From: Deltaproteobacteria bacterium | Lineage (GTDB): Bacteria; Desulfobacterota; Desulfuromonadia; Desulfuromonadales; BM103 | DNA length: 64,000 bases | Direction: 5' to 3' | NCBI GenBank assembly: GCA_005774545.1 | Contig: VAUL01000003.1 | Location: 62,001 to 126,000 of the forward strand | Part shown: positions 20,407 through 29,555 of the stretch, piece by piece | Position numbering within the stretch: the stretch's first letter is position 1 | Layout of the letters: the number at the start of each line of letters is the position of its first letter | Program-made: the position numbers and the translations under genes | Notes under the pieces: model-generated | What the model was told of the DNA's origin: nothing | Database searches by the model: none | What the model saw: only the letters and a program-made list of their open reading frames with translations

Positions 20407-22224
20407 TCAGTACTGCTCGAAGTCATCATCGAGATCGTCCCGACGGCCGGCAGACTCCGCCGGCTTCCTTCCCCCCCCTGCCACCGTCCCGTAATGGGCG
20501 ATCTGCGGCTGGGTCTTGCGAGTGACGGGACGCTTCAGTTCCTTACGGCCGCGACCGGTTTCATCCACGGCAAAGAAGGCGATCATCTCGGCCAGCTGCT
20601 CGGCCTGTCCGGAGAGCTCCTCGGAGGTCGACGCCATCTCTTCCGAGGCCGAGGCGTTCTGCTGGATCACCGAGTCCAGCTGCTGGATGCTCTTGCTGAT
20701 CTGCTCGGCACCGGCATCCTGCTCGCGGCTCGCCGCCGCGATCTCCTGCACCAGCTCCGCGGTCTTCTGGATGTTCGGCAGCATCGCCGAGAGCATCTGC
20801 CCGGCCATCTCCGCCACCGCCACGCTGCTGCTCGACAGCTCGTTGATCTCCCCGGCCGCCTTCTGGCTGCGCTCCGCCAGCTTGCGCACCTCAGCCGCCA
20901 CCACCGCGAACCCCTTGCCGTGCTCGCCGGCGCGCGCCGCTTCGATCGCCGCGTTCAGCGCCAGGAGGTTGGTCTGCCGGGCGATCTCTTCGATGATGTT
21001 GATCTTGGTGGCGATCTCCTTCATCGCCGCCACCGTCTGCACCACCGCCTTGCCGCCCTCCCTGGCATCGTTGGCACTCTGGATGGCGATCTTCTCGGTC
21101 TGCACGGCGTTGTCGGCGTTCTGGCGGATGTTGGCGGTCATCTGCTCGATGCTGCTGGAGGCCTCTTCCGCCGCCGCCGCCTGCTCCGAGGCGCCCTGCG
21201 ACATCTCTTCCGAGGAGGCGCTCATCGCCTGCGACCCTGACGAGACGTTCTCGATCGCTCCGCGCACCTGGCCAATGACCTCGCGCAGCTTGGCCACCAT
21301 GTCGGCCAGCGCCCGGCCGAGCTGGTCTTTCTCCGAGGCCAGCTGCACTTCGACTTTGAGGTTCCCCCTGGCGATCTCTTCGGCCACGGCCGCCTGGCGG
21401 GCCAGGCTGTCGGCCATGCCGTCCAGAGCCACGGCCAGCTGACCGACCTCATCCTTGCGCTGCATGTTCAGGCGCGCGCTGAAATCGCCCCGCGCGACTT
21501 CTTCGGCGAGCTGTACCCCTTTGGCCATCGGGACGGCAATGCTGCGGGCAATGAGAAAACCGAATAGCATGGAGATCACAATTGCAAAGAGAATCGTAAC
21601 CGCCGACAGCACCTTAAGTTTCCCAGCCGCCACCTGCGCGTTGTCAGCCATCTCGTGACCGTATTTGACCGCGAGATCACTGAGTTCATCCATGTTTTCG
21701 TCGAGTGCATTGAAGGTCTGGCGCAACTCGCCGAAAGCAATCCCTTTGGCGGCCTCCAGATAGGCATGATCCGCCTGCCCCTGGCTCGAGGCCGCGGTCA
21801 CGGTAAAGTCGCCGACACGGATCTTGTTGATTTCACTTAAGAAGTCATCATGAGCCCGCTGCCAGTTGGCGATTTGCCCTTTGGCTTTCTGCCAGCGCTC
21901 CGCTTCGTCGGGTTCCTTATCCACCTTGTCGTAGATAGCCACCCCTTCTTCGAAAAGCTCCCAGCGCTCCTTGAGCTTGCCGATTTCTTTAAGCCGGTCG
22001 GCATGAGAGATGTCGGGATTGACGATGGTTCGCTCCGCCGACTTGATCGCATTCATCCCTTCCAGGATGTGGCTGATCCCTTCCACCGCCGTCATGTGAT
22101 TGTTTTCGACATCCACAAGACTCGACTCGGTGTTGTTGATCCCGTACCAGCCGACGATCCCGACCACGGCACAAATGGCCGCCACCACGCCGAACGCCCC
22201 CACCAGTTTGGCAAAGATTTTCAT
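20407..22224 (-). CDS. Methyl-accepting chemotaxis protein (4HB_MCP sensor)
   Basis: 605 aa. TM1 at residues 8-28 ([20 protein letters not shown]), a helical periplasmic domain of about 165 residues with the [20 protein letters not shown] start typical of 4HB_MCP sensors, and TM2 ([20 protein letters not shown]). HAMP and the signalling hairpin follow (tip [19 protein letters not shown]). The C-terminus ends DDDFEQY, again a tether-like end. The ribosome site GGAGCAGGGGGT precedes ATG 22224. The ligand is unknown. It shares its C-terminal sequence [12 protein letters not shown] with the CZB receptor, which is also followed 13 bases later by cheW, so the two mcp-cheW pairs are duplicates with different sensors. 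Confidence 0.92.
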   Translation of the reverse strand: MKIFAKLVGAFGVVAAICAVVGIVGWYGINNTESSLVDVENNHMTAVEGISHILEGMNAIKSAERTIVNPDISHADRLKEIGKLKERWELFEEGVAIYDKVDKEPDEAERWQKAKGQIANWQRAHDDFLSEINKIRVGDFTVTAASSQGQADHAYLEAAKGIAFGELRQTFNALDENMDELSDLAVKYGHEMADNAQVAAGKLKVLSAVTILFAIVISMLFGFLIARSIAVPMAKGVQLAEEVARGDFSARLNMQRKDEVGQLAVALDGMADSLARQAAVAEEIARGNLKVEVQLASEKDQLGRALADMVAKLREVIGQVRGAIENVSSGSQAMSASSEEMSQGASEQAAAAEEASSSIEQMTANIRQNADNAVQTEKIAIQSANDAREGGKAVVQTVAAMKEIATKINIIEEIARQTNLLALNAAIEAARAGEHGKGFAVVAAEVRKLAERSQKAAGEINELSSSSVAVAEMAGQMLSAMLPNIQKTAELVQEIAAASREQDAGAEQISKSIQQLDSVIQQNASASEEMASTSEELSGQAEQLAEMIAFFAVDETGRGRKELKRPVTRKTQPQIAHYGTVAGGGRKPAESAGRRDDLDDDFEQY

Positions 22225-22308
22225 ACCCCCTGCTCCTTCCCGAAAAACAACCGATACCCAGTTGCTCCATGGAAGCCCCAAAAACCGCTCCCCCCTGATT
22301 GCCTTGTC

Positions 22309-22512
22309 TTAATGACCGCTGTCACCAATCCCTGCGGCAGGCGCTCGCCCGCCTGGCCGGCTGTGCTCCAGATGCTGCTCGGTGACCATCCAGATCACCT
22401 CGCGATCGAGCAGCACCTGGATTTCGCCGCTATTGACCCGCAGGACAATCCCTTCGGCACCGTCCAGCCTCGACCCGTCGCGAATCACGACCTTCTCCCC
22501 ATAGCGAAACAT
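22309..22512 (-). CDS. Small KOW/SH3-like protein in the che operon
   Basis: 67 aa, starting at ATG 22512 behind GGAAGGGGGCCA. Residues 1-50 (FRYGEKVVIRDGSRLDGAEG, then GIVLRVNSGEIQVLLDRE) look like a KOW-type or small SH3-like barrel. The last 17 residues are Gly/Pro/Ala-rich. I cannot assign a function. It lies between cheA (27 bases) and an mcp gene, in the same orientation, so it is probably translated from the che mRNA. KOW folds bind nucleic acid or protein; a role in the chemosensory complex or in regulating the operon is speculation. Confidence 0.65.
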   Translation of the reverse strand: MFRYGEKVVIRDGSRLDGAEGIVLRVNSGEIQVLLDREVIWMVTEQHLEHSRPGGRAPAAGIGDSGH

Positions 22513-22539
22513 TGGCCCCCTTCCTTTCGCCAACCGGCT

Positions 22540-24633
22540 TCACCGGCAGGCCGCCTGTTCGAGTTGCACTGCCTGCACGGCCAGTTGCGGCAGATCGAGG
22601 ATCAACGCCACGTGACCGTCGCCGAGGATCGTCGCCCCGGAAATGCCGTTGACCCCCTGGTAGAAGCGGCCGAGATTTTTAATTACCGTCTGGTGCTCGC
22701 CGATCACGCGATCGACGACGAAGCCGACCCGGCCGGCATCGAGGCGGGCGATCACGATCTGTTCGATCTCCGGGCGCTCGCCGCCGAGCGAGAACACCTC
22801 GCTCAACGGGATGTAGGGGACGATCTCGCCGCGCACGTTGACCAGGTTGCGGCCGTGGGTGGCCGCCGCCTCGGCCCTGGTCAGGGCGATGCACTCCTCG
22901 ACATCGGCCAGCGGCAGGATGAAGCGCTCGCTGCCGACATCGACCAGCAGCCCTTCGATGATCGCCAGGGTCAGCGGCAGCTTCAGGACGAAACGGGTGC
23001 CCCGCCCCGGATCGCTGGCCACCTCGACGCTGCCGCGCAGGCTCTCGATGGCCTGGCGGACCACGTCCATGCCGACGCCGCGGCCACTGACGCTGGAGAC
23101 CTGCTCGGCCGTGGAAAACCCGGGAAGGAAGATCAGATTGAAGATGTCCCGGTCGGCCAGTTCGGCCTGCGGTGCAATCAACCCCCGCTCGACGGCCTTG
23201 GCGCGGATCCGGTCGCGGTCGAGCCCCAGGCCGTCGTCGGCCACGGTAATCAGCACGTTGGCTCCGGAATGTTCGGCCGACAGGGTGATGCGCCCCTTGG
23301 CGGGCTTGCCGGCCGCGCGACGCACCTCGGGCGATTCGATGCCGTGGTCGATGCTGTTGCGGATCAGGTGGACCAGGGGATCGCCGAGGCGCTCGATCAC
23401 GGTCTTGTCGAGTTCGGTCTCCCCGCCTTCGGTGAAGAGCATCACGTCCTTGCCGAGTTCCTCGCCGAGATCGCGCACCAGCCGCTTGAAGCGGCTGAAG
23501 GTGCTGCCGATCGGCAGCATGCGGATGGTCAGCACCTGGTCACGGAGCTCCCAGGTCAGCCGTTCGACCTCTTCGGCCACGGCCAGCAGCACGGCATCCT
23601 CGCGGCCGTTGGCCAGCTGGCTGAGACGCGCCTGCACGGTCACCAGTTCGCCGATCAGGTTGACCAGCTTGTCGAGCCGCTCGGACTTGACCCGGATGCT
23701 GTCGCTCACTTCGGCCGCCTGCCGCTCGCGGCGCAGGCGCTGGATCCGTTCCTGTTCGGCCAGTGCCGACTCGATCTGTCCGCCGTCGACCGCGCCGGCG
23801 GCGACCAGCGCCTCGCCGAGACGCTTTTTCTCCGCCAGAAACTTCTCGAGCTCCTCGCGGGGGAGATCACCGCGTTCGACCAGGATTTCCCCGAGCTTCT
23901 TGTAATCGCCGTCGGCATCGACCAGCCCGTCGGCATCGACCAGCTGGATGTGCAGTTCGCAGTCGTCCTCGACGAAGATGAACACGTCGCGGATGGCGTT
24001 CTCGTCTTCGCCGGTGGTCAGGATGACATCCCAGTAAACGTGGCAGGCTTCCGGATCAAGCTCGTCGAGAGGGGGAACGTGGTCGAGCTGCGCCACCACC
24101 ACGGCCTCGCCGAGGCGGCAGAGTTCGCCGAGCAGCAGTTGTGGCTGGATCCCCTGGCGGAAAAGACCGGGACCGGGACGAAAGCGGATGCGGTAGGTGG
24201 ACTGCCCCCGGCCGGCGCCGCTCGCCAGAAAACCCCCGGCACCGGGAGCAACTGCCGTGGGGGCAAGGCGGTTCCGGAATGCGGCCAGCATGCCGGCGAG
24301 CCGGGCGGGCTCGACGGCAGCGCCGCCGAATTCCGCATCGATCATCAACCGCAGCAGATCCTTGGCCTGCAGCGCCTGGCTGACCAGTTCGCGATCGAGA
24401 TGCTGCTCGCCGGAGCGGACTTCCTCGAAGACCGTCTCGGCCTCGTGGCAAAGCTCGGCGACGGCATCGAAGCCGGCCAGGCCGCCGGCGCCCTTGAGTG
24501 TGTGCAGGGCACGGAACACCCGGTCGACCAGCGAGGCTTCGTCGGGGTTCTCCTCGAGGGCCAGGAGGGCGGCTTCGAGCTCCTGCAGCAGTTCGCCCGC
24601 CTCGTCGCGGAAGGTATCGGCAAGGCTGCTCAT
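22540..24633 (-). CDS. cheA: Chemotaxis histidine kinase CheA
   Basis: 697 aa. Autophosphorylates under receptor control and passes phosphate to CheY and CheB. The P1 Hpt domain has His44 (RALHTLKGAGG). A poorly conserved P2-like region (about 130-300) contains a segment LGEILVERGDLPREELEKF. P3 dimerisation starts at SDSIRVKSERLDKLVNLIGE. P4 has the N-box LVHLIRNSIDHGIE, G1 VADDGLGLDRD and G2 SGRGVGMDVV. P5 (about 560-697) is CheW-like. The ATG at 24633 overlaps the cheY stop (ATGA), so the two are coupled. All catalytic motifs are intact, and it is the only CheA in the window, serving three membrane receptors and one soluble receptor-like protein. Confidence 0.97.
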   Translation of the reverse strand: MSSLADTFRDEAGELLQELEAALLALEENPDEASLVDRVFRALHTLKGAGGLAGFDAVAELCHEAETVFEEVRSGEQHLDRELVSQALQAKDLLRLMIDAEFGGAAVEPARLAGMLAAFRNRLAPTAVAPGAGGFLASGAGRGQSTYRIRFRPGPGLFRQGIQPQLLLGELCRLGEAVVVAQLDHVPPLDELDPEACHVYWDVILTTGEDENAIRDVFIFVEDDCELHIQLVDADGLVDADGDYKKLGEILVERGDLPREELEKFLAEKKRLGEALVAAGAVDGGQIESALAEQERIQRLRRERQAAEVSDSIRVKSERLDKLVNLIGELVTVQARLSQLANGREDAVLLAVAEEVERLTWELRDQVLTIRMLPIGSTFSRFKRLVRDLGEELGKDVMLFTEGGETELDKTVIERLGDPLVHLIRNSIDHGIESPEVRRAAGKPAKGRITLSAEHSGANVLITVADDGLGLDRDRIRAKAVERGLIAPQAELADRDIFNLIFLPGFSTAEQVSSVSGRGVGMDVVRQAIESLRGSVEVASDPGRGTRFVLKLPLTLAIIEGLLVDVGSERFILPLADVEECIALTRAEAAATHGRNLVNVRGEIVPYIPLSEVFSLGGERPEIEQIVIARLDAGRVGFVVDRVIGEHQTVIKNLGRFYQGVNGISGATILGDGHVALILDLPQLAVQAVQLEQAACR

Positions 24634-24998
24634 GCCGGGCAGATCATCCGCACGACGGCCAGCAACTGCTCCGGCTTGAACGGCTTGACGATCCAGCCCG
24701 AGGCACCGGCCGCTTTCCCTTCCTGCTTCTTTTCCGGCTGCGACTCGGTCGTCAGCATGATGATCGGCATGAACCGGTTCCCCGGGCTCTGCCGTACGTG
24801 CCTGATCAGATCGATTCCATCCATGTTCGGCATATTGAGATCGGTCACCATCATGTCGACCGTTGTCCTGCCGAGCTTGTCGAGAGCATCCCTGCCGTCG
24901 ACCGCCTCGACCACCTGGTAGCCCGCCCCCTCCAGGGTCATCTGGAGCACCTGCCGTACTGTCGCCGAATCATCTACGGCCATTACCCGTTTCGCCAT
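24630..24998 (-). CDS. cheY: Chemotaxis response regulator CheY (copy 1)
   Basis: 122-aa receiver. Acidic pair in VMAVDDSATVRQVL, phospho-Asp in MMVTDLNMPNMDG, Thr in IIMLTTES, Lys in GWIVKPFKPEQL. This is the DDSATVR / DLNMPN subtype common in CheA operons. The ribosome site GGAGGAAGGTC precedes ATG 24998. The stop overlaps the cheA start by 4 bases. A close paralogue heads the whole region (35243-35611). Either could act on the flagellar motor; one may serve as a phosphate sink, a common division of labour when two CheY proteins share one CheA. Confidence 0.96.
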   Translation of the reverse strand: MAKRVMAVDDSATVRQVLQMTLEGAGYQVVEAVDGRDALDKLGRTTVDMMVTDLNMPNMDGIDLIRHVRQSPGNRFMPIIMLTTESQPEKKQEGKAAGASGWIVKPFKPEQLLAVVRMICPA

Positions 24999-25059
24999 GA
25001 CCTTCCTCCCCATTCAATCCGCGTTGAAAATTTTGTCATGAACGCCCATTTAATCAGCA

Positions 25060-25395
25060 CTATCCATGCCAAATCTTGTCCGAGAAACAGAAATCTTCGC
25101 CGCCGGCACTGCGCCAAAAGCCCGTCGAACGCGCCAGGTCGCAAAGCCGATCGCCGGGACCGGTCAATTGCAATTCCTTGTCGTGCTCACGGGCAAAGCG
25201 CCGGGCAGCGCAAAGCAGCTGCAAGCCGGCGATATCGATTTCGCCGACCCCGCCCAGATCGACCACCACCCGCACGGCTTCGGCAAATCCCTGCAGCAGC
25301 GCATCACGAAGCCGGCCGACCTGCATGATCGTCAGGCTGCCCGTCACCACCAGCCTGCCGGTTTTCGTCCCGGCATCATATGCCCAGTCCGTCAT
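25060..25395 (-). CDS. STAS-domain protein without the phosphorylatable Ser/Thr
   Basis: 111 aa, a single STAS fold (anti-anti-sigma/MlaB class): GRLVVTGSLTIMQVGRLRDAL, VVVDLGGVGEIDIAGLQLL, then a helix and GFWRSAGGEDFCF. At the site where SpoIIAA-like proteins have Asp-Ser/Thr, this protein has Asp-Ile (EIDIAG), so classical Ser phosphorylation is not possible. STAS proteins of this kind recur in chemotaxis operons but their role there is not settled. ATG 25395 follows GTGAGGATCGCT; TTG 25416 is an alternative. It lies 17 bases after the MCP-like gene and 61 bases before cheY, so it is part of the same transcript. Confidence 0.78.
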   Translation of the reverse strand: MTDWAYDAGTKTGRLVVTGSLTIMQVGRLRDALLQGFAEAVRVVVDLGGVGEIDIAGLQLLCAARRFAREHDKELQLTGPGDRLCDLARSTGFWRSAGGEDFCFSDKIWHG

Positions 25396-25412
25396 AGCGA
25401 TCCTCACCCGAG

Positions 25413-27158
25413 TCAAAAGAGTTCGACGTTGCTGCCCAGGTCCTCTTCAAGCACCGTTGACGGGATTCCCCCCCCGCCCGCGGACGGCGACTGCCGCAGG
25501 AACCGCTGGTGAACTTCGCGTTCGCTCATCATCGTGTAGCGATCATGCAACCCCAGGAGCAGTCCCCCATCCTTGCCGTCATGACCGGACACCCCATACT
25601 CGAGAGCCAGCGCCTTCAGTTCGTCGAGCACCGGATTGGTCTGGGCCAGGAAACGGCGTCGGACATCGAGGCTGGCCAGGGTGGTCTGCATCCCGGCGCC
25701 GAGTTCATCGACCTGCCGGCCGATTTCCGCGATCTGGGCATCAAACGAGGCGCTCACGCTTTCCAGGCGCCCGAGCAGACCGCCCACTTCTTCGAGCAGC
25801 TTCTGCAGGTCGGTTTCACTGCTGCTCAGCTCCTGGTCGCGGGCATCGAGCTCCTCGGCCTGGCTGCTGACCAGCCGACAACCGTCGGCCATGGCCGCTG
25901 CGTAGCGACCGGCGTCTTCGGCAATCGTCTGGATGTTGCCGGCGATAACCGTCAACCCCGCCGCCTTTGCCGACCCGTGGGCCGCACTGACCGCCGCGTT
26001 CTGGGCAAGCAGCTGCATCTCCTCGCCAAGACGCTCGATTTCCCCGGCCAGGGAGGCGACATCCCGCACCGCCTGACAAACGGCAAAAACCGCCTGACCG
26101 GCAGCCAGATGCGTGGTGCGGACATTTTCCAGGCAGGCGGTCACCGCCTGCAGCGACGGAGCGATCTGCGCACAGCGCTCGCTGCTCCCGGCAATCAACG
26201 CTTCCCTGGCGTCGCCGGCAAGGGAACGGACCCCTTCGGACATCCCCCGCAGGTTTTGATCGAGCCTGCCGACCGCCTCGCCAAATTCCTCGACGGCCCA
26301 GATCAGCTGGTCGTGCTGCAGTTGGCAGATACCCCCGGCAGACAGGGCCGCTTCTCCACCGGCATCAAGCCCGGCGCTGAGATCGTCGAGGGCCTTGCAG
26401 ATATGCTGCAAGCGCTGCCGGGTAATGTCCTGAAACTGCAGGGCCGCCACCAGTTCGCCGAAATTGCCGGCCAGTTCCGCCGAACTCTGCCGGAAACGAA
26501 CGGCATGATCGGAGGTCCGGACACAATGGGTCGCGACCTGGCTCAACAGCAGGCGCGCCCGGCGGATTTCCCCTTCCGCTTCGCGCAACGGGCCGGCCTG
26601 GGCCTGCTCCTCGATCGACACGGCCCGGATTCGCAGGGTCGCCAGCACTTCGCAACGTTCGTTGATGTGGCCAAGCTTTTCCTGCATCTGGTTGCCGAGC
26701 TGCTGCAGTTCCTGGCCGAGAACCGTACCGCCCTGGCCATGGCCGCGCGCGGCCTCGATGCGCGTGGCCACGCGCAGCGCATGCAGCGTCTTGACCACCT
26801 TGGCCAACCCCTGCAGCGGCGGCGCCAGCGCGTTCGTGTTCCGTTCCAGGGATTCCAGAAGGGTGCAGATCAACCTTGATTGCTCACAGGCTTCGGTCAG
26901 CCACATGGCGCTGCGTTCCGTCAGCAGCTGGAGCCGCGCCACCGTCTGTTCGGCCGATTCGCTTTCCCCCGAGCAGAGTGCCTGCTCGGCAAGACCGGTC
27001 AGGAACAGCGCGCGGCTCTGTCCGTCACGCACCTGTTCGCCGACCTGCAGAAACGCCTGCTCGGTCAGCTGGTCTATCCCGGCCAGCCGGTCGATCATGG
27101 CCCGCAGGCGGCGAACGGCGTGGTTCGCGGAGACATCGGCCTTCATCTGGTCAGGCAT
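25413..27158 (-). CDS. Soluble MCP-like helical protein with CheZ-type DxxxQ motif
   Basis: 581 aa, no membrane helix or signal peptide, almost wholly helical. Two segments resemble degenerate receptor signalling tips: HALRVATRIEAARGHGQ (about residue 125) and LLAQNAAVSAAHGSAKA (about 380), compared with the normal [17 protein letters not shown]. Between them is ALQFQDITRQRLQHI (about 239-253), with Asp244 and Gln248 spaced as in the CheZ active site (DxxxQ, where Gln positions water). The C-terminus (EEDLGSNVELF) resembles the acidic/hydrophobic CheZ tail that docks on CheY. I infer a CheY-P phosphatase fused into a receptor-like scaffold. It lies directly upstream of STAS, cheY and cheA. 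ATG 27158 follows GGAGGGAGA and overlaps the preceding receiver gene by 8 bases. Confidence 0.72.
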   Translation of the reverse strand: MPDQMKADVSANHAVRRLRAMIDRLAGIDQLTEQAFLQVGEQVRDGQSRALFLTGLAEQALCSGESESAEQTVARLQLLTERSAMWLTEACEQSRLICTLLESLERNTNALAPPLQGLAKVVKTLHALRVATRIEAARGHGQGGTVLGQELQQLGNQMQEKLGHINERCEVLATLRIRAVSIEEQAQAGPLREAEGEIRRARLLLSQVATHCVRTSDHAVRFRQSSAELAGNFGELVAALQFQDITRQRLQHICKALDDLSAGLDAGGEAALSAGGICQLQHDQLIWAVEEFGEAVGRLDQNLRGMSEGVRSLAGDAREALIAGSSERCAQIAPSLQAVTACLENVRTTHLAAGQAVFAVCQAVRDVASLAGEIERLGEEMQLLAQNAAVSAAHGSAKAAGLTVIAGNIQTIAEDAGRYAAAMADGCRLVSSQAEELDARDQELSSSETDLQKLLEEVGGLLGRLESVSASFDAQIAEIGRQVDELGAGMQTTLASLDVRRRFLAQTNPVLDELKALALEYGVSGHDGKDGGLLLGLHDRYTMMSEREVHQRFLRQSPSAGGGGIPSTVLEEDLGSNVELF

Positions 27159-27585
27159 TCTCCCTCCGGAAAGCAACCGGGACCTGGCATCGATGCGCGG
27201 TGGAATTCCCGGGCAGCAGCGGGCTGTCGAGCAAAGCTTCGACCAGGCTGTGCAGATCCCCCATGCGGTAGGGTTTGTCGAGCCAGGCGCAGTTGCCGAT
27301 CATCCCCGCATTCAAAACCTCGCGATACTGACTCTCGCCGTGGAACAGAATCGGCAGATTGGCCGGTTGCTGCCGCCGGCGAATCTCCAGAGCCAACTTC
27401 CAGGAGCCGGCATCGGGGGAATCGACACACGCCACCAGGAGACTGGGGCTGGTTTTGGCAAGGGTGTCCACGGCACTGAAGACATCTCCGGCTTCAACAA
27501 CCCGGTACCCCTGCAGTTCCAGAGCGAAACGCAGCAGGCGGCGGGAAATGGCCTGGCCGTCAACAATAAGAACGGTTTTAGTCAC
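27151..27585 (-). CDS. Atypical receiver protein, phospho-Asp replaced by Cys
   Basis: 144 aa with receiver-like topology: VLIVDGQAISRRLLRFAL, LLVACVDSPDAGS, ILFHGESQ and WLDKPYRMGDL (Lys104 kept). The acidic pair is reduced to Asp-Gly, and the phospho-acceptor position appears to be Cys53 rather than Asp. It is therefore unlikely to be phosphorylated normally and may be a constitutive binding partner, or one controlled by redox. The start is GTG 27585 with GGAGTAAACA upstream. A sigma-54-like promoter lies 54 bases before it, so this gene opens the transcript that continues through cheY-cheA. Confidence 0.78.
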   Translation of the reverse strand: MTKTVLIVDGQAISRRLLRFALELQGYRVVEAGDVFSAVDTLAKTSPSLLVACVDSPDAGSWKLALEIRRRQQPANLPILFHGESQYREVLNAGMIGNCAWLDKPYRMGDLHSLVEALLDSPLLPGNSTAHRCQVPVAFRRENA

Positions 27586-27637
27586 TGTTTACTCCGCGTG
27601 CGCACAACTGAGCCGAAAGCGCTACGGAGAGTGACAA

Positions 27638-27653
27638 ACCAATATCCGTGCCA
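27638..27653 (-). promoter_or_regulatory. Sigma-54-like promoter for the cheA operon
   Basis: Minus-strand TGGCACGGATATTGGT has a perfect -24 block (TGGCACG) and TTGG at -12 where TTGC is standard (one mismatch, in a strongly conserved base). Spacing is exact. It lies 54 bases upstream of the GTG start at 27585. An enhancer-like pair sits 150-215 bases further upstream. Confidence 0.55.
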
Positions 27654-27803
27654 AATTATACTATGCCGCCAGGAAATCACATCCGGCTGACAGGGCGTCC
27701 GGGAACAGCAGCACGCGGCAGCACGCGGGGAGGGCAAATGTGGCCGGCGGCAGTCCATCGAACCGGTCGCACGGGGATGAGGGAGGCTTCGGGCGGGAAG
27801 CCG

Positions 27804-27852
27804 CGGCACACACATGCGCCACGACCCGCAGGCCGCGACACACAAGCGTGTC
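27804..27852. repeat. Second pair of CACACA(T/A)G elements, candidate enhancer (UAS)
   Basis: ACACACATGCG (27808-27818) and ACACACAAGCG (27838-27848) are 30 bases apart and related to the pair at 16896-16946. The second has dyad character (GACAC-N6-GTGTC on the minus strand) and runs into the stop codon of the sigma-54 activator gene. The rest of 27586-27850 has no gene that I can support. Confidence 0.5.
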
Positions 27853-29545
27853 AGGCCTGCTCGGGAGGGGGAATGATACCGTGTTCCTCGATCTTGCGGT
27901 AGATGGTCCGGCGACTGATCCCCAGCAACCGGGCCGCCCGCGCCTTGTTGCCCGCGGCTTTTTCAAGGGCGGCGACGATCTGCGCGGCCTCGCCGACCAG
28001 CAGAGGAGCCAGGACGGGCGGCGCCTCCTGGAGTTCGCGCGGCAAGTCGGCTACATCCAGCCGGGAGCCCCGGCAGACGACGAAGGCATGCTCGATGGCA
28101 TGCTGCAGTTCGCGGACATTGCCCGGCCAGCGGTACGAGGTCAACAGGGTCATCGTCCCGGCAGTGACCCCCTCGACATGGCGGCCGAAACGCTCGTTGA
28201 AGCGGGCAACGAAGTGGTCGACCAGCAGAGGGATGTCCTCGCGCCGTTCCCGCAGCGGCGGAAGCGGAATCTCGACAACCCGCAGGCGATAGTAAAGGTC
28301 TTCGCGAAACTCGCCGCGTTGCACCTTCTCCTGAAGGCTGCAGTTGGTGGCGGCGACGATGCGGACATCAACGGGAACGGGTTGGCTGCCGCCGACCCGT
28401 TCGATCTCCTTGTTCTGCAGGACTCGCAGCAGCCGCACCTGCAGGGCCGGAGAAATGTCACCGATTTCATCGAGGAAAATGGTGCCGCGATGGGCCAACT
28501 GGAAGCGGCCGGCCTTGTCCCTGACCGCCCCGGTGAAGGCCCCCTTGACGTGGCCGAACAGCTCGCTTTCCAGGAGATTTTCCGGCAGGGCCGCGCAGTT
28601 GACCTTGATCAGCGGCCCGTTGCGACGCACGCTGCGACAGTGCAGCGCTTCGGCCACCAGTTCCTTGCCGGTGCCGCTTTCCCCGGTCACCAGCACGGTC
28701 GTATCGACTTCGGCCAGGTTCTCGATGAGCGTGTAGACCTGCTGCATGACCGGGCTCTGGCCGATAATGTGCTCGAAGTTACGGCGCTTTTGCAGATCGC
28801 GCTCAAGATTCTCCAGGCGCGTTTCGTCACGGACCGTGACCACTGCACCGCGTGCCCCCCCGTCGCCTTCGGCCCAGGGGACAGCCGTCAAATGCAGGAC
28901 GCGAAGCGGCTTGCCGGGGCCGCCGACCTCCAGGCGCCCACCGTCCACGGCCCGCCCTTCGCCGATGGCGCGACCGGCAACGTCCCTCAGCGGCAGGCTC
29001 GCCGTCTCCGCAAGACGGGACAGGGGGAGACCGGCGACTTCGCACGGCAAATCGAGCATCACCATGGCCGCAGCATTGGCTTCGAGAATCGCCAGGCCGC
29101 GATCGACCAGCAGAATCCCTTCGCGAACGCTGCGGAAAATCGCCTCGAGATGCGCCCGGTAACGTTCGCGCTGCTCGATGACTTCGCGGTGATGCAGGGC
29201 CTGGCGACTGACCCGCAGCAGCGTCTCCTGGCGGATCGGCTTGGGGATGTAATCAAACGCGCCCCGACGCAGCGACTCCATGGCCGAAGCGACTTCGGGG
29301 GCGCCGGTAATCATGATCACCGGGCAAAAGGGGAATCGCTGGCGCAACTCGGTGAGCAGGTCAAGCCCGTTTTCCTGGCCCAGGGCGATGTCGAGGTACA
29401 CCAGGTCGAAGACTTCCCGGGCGAGCAGATCCAGAGCTTCGCCCCGCGTTGCCGCAGTCTGCACTTCGTGGCCGGCATCCTCGAGAAAGGCCGTGAAGGT
29501 GAAGCGGACATTCTCCTCGTCGTCGACGACCAGGATCCGGCGCAT
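27851..29545 (-). CDS. Sigma-54-dependent activator (REC-PAS-AAA-Fis)
   Basis: 564 aa. Receiver ([12 protein letters not shown], phospho-Asp in [14 protein letters not shown], Lys in YIPKPIRQ), a PAS domain (about 130-245), and an AAA+ domain with Walker [16 protein letters not shown], the sigma-54 loop GAFTGA, Walker B IFLDEIGD and arginine-finger region FREDLYYRL. It ends in a Fis-type HTH ([22 protein letters not shown]). All parts needed to activate sigma-54 RNA polymerase are present. Candidate targets are the sigma-54-like promoters of this region, two of which carry paired elements upstream. ATG 29545 starts 10 bases after the stop of the REC-PAS gene; the ribosome site is weak, so translational coupling is likely. 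Confidence 0.93.
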   Translation of the reverse strand: MRRILVVDDEENVRFTFTAFLEDAGHEVQTAATRGEALDLLAREVFDLVYLDIALGQENGLDLLTELRQRFPFCPVIMITGAPEVASAMESLRRGAFDYIPKPIRQETLLRVSRQALHHREVIEQRERYRAHLEAIFRSVREGILLVDRGLAILEANAAAMVMLDLPCEVAGLPLSRLAETASLPLRDVAGRAIGEGRAVDGGRLEVGGPGKPLRVLHLTAVPWAEGDGGARGAVVTVRDETRLENLERDLQKRRNFEHIIGQSPVMQQVYTLIENLAEVDTTVLVTGESGTGKELVAEALHCRSVRRNGPLIKVNCAALPENLLESELFGHVKGAFTGAVRDKAGRFQLAHRGTIFLDEIGDISPALQVRLLRVLQNKEIERVGGSQPVPVDVRIVAATNCSLQEKVQRGEFREDLYYRLRVVEIPLPPLRERREDIPLLVDHFVARFNERFGRHVEGVTAGTMTLLTSYRWPGNVRELQHAIEHAFVVCRGSRLDVADLPRELQEAPPVLAPLLVGEAAQIVAALEKAAGNKARAARLLGISRRTIYRKIEEHGIIPPPEQA

Positions 29546-29555
29546 GGTTTTCGCT

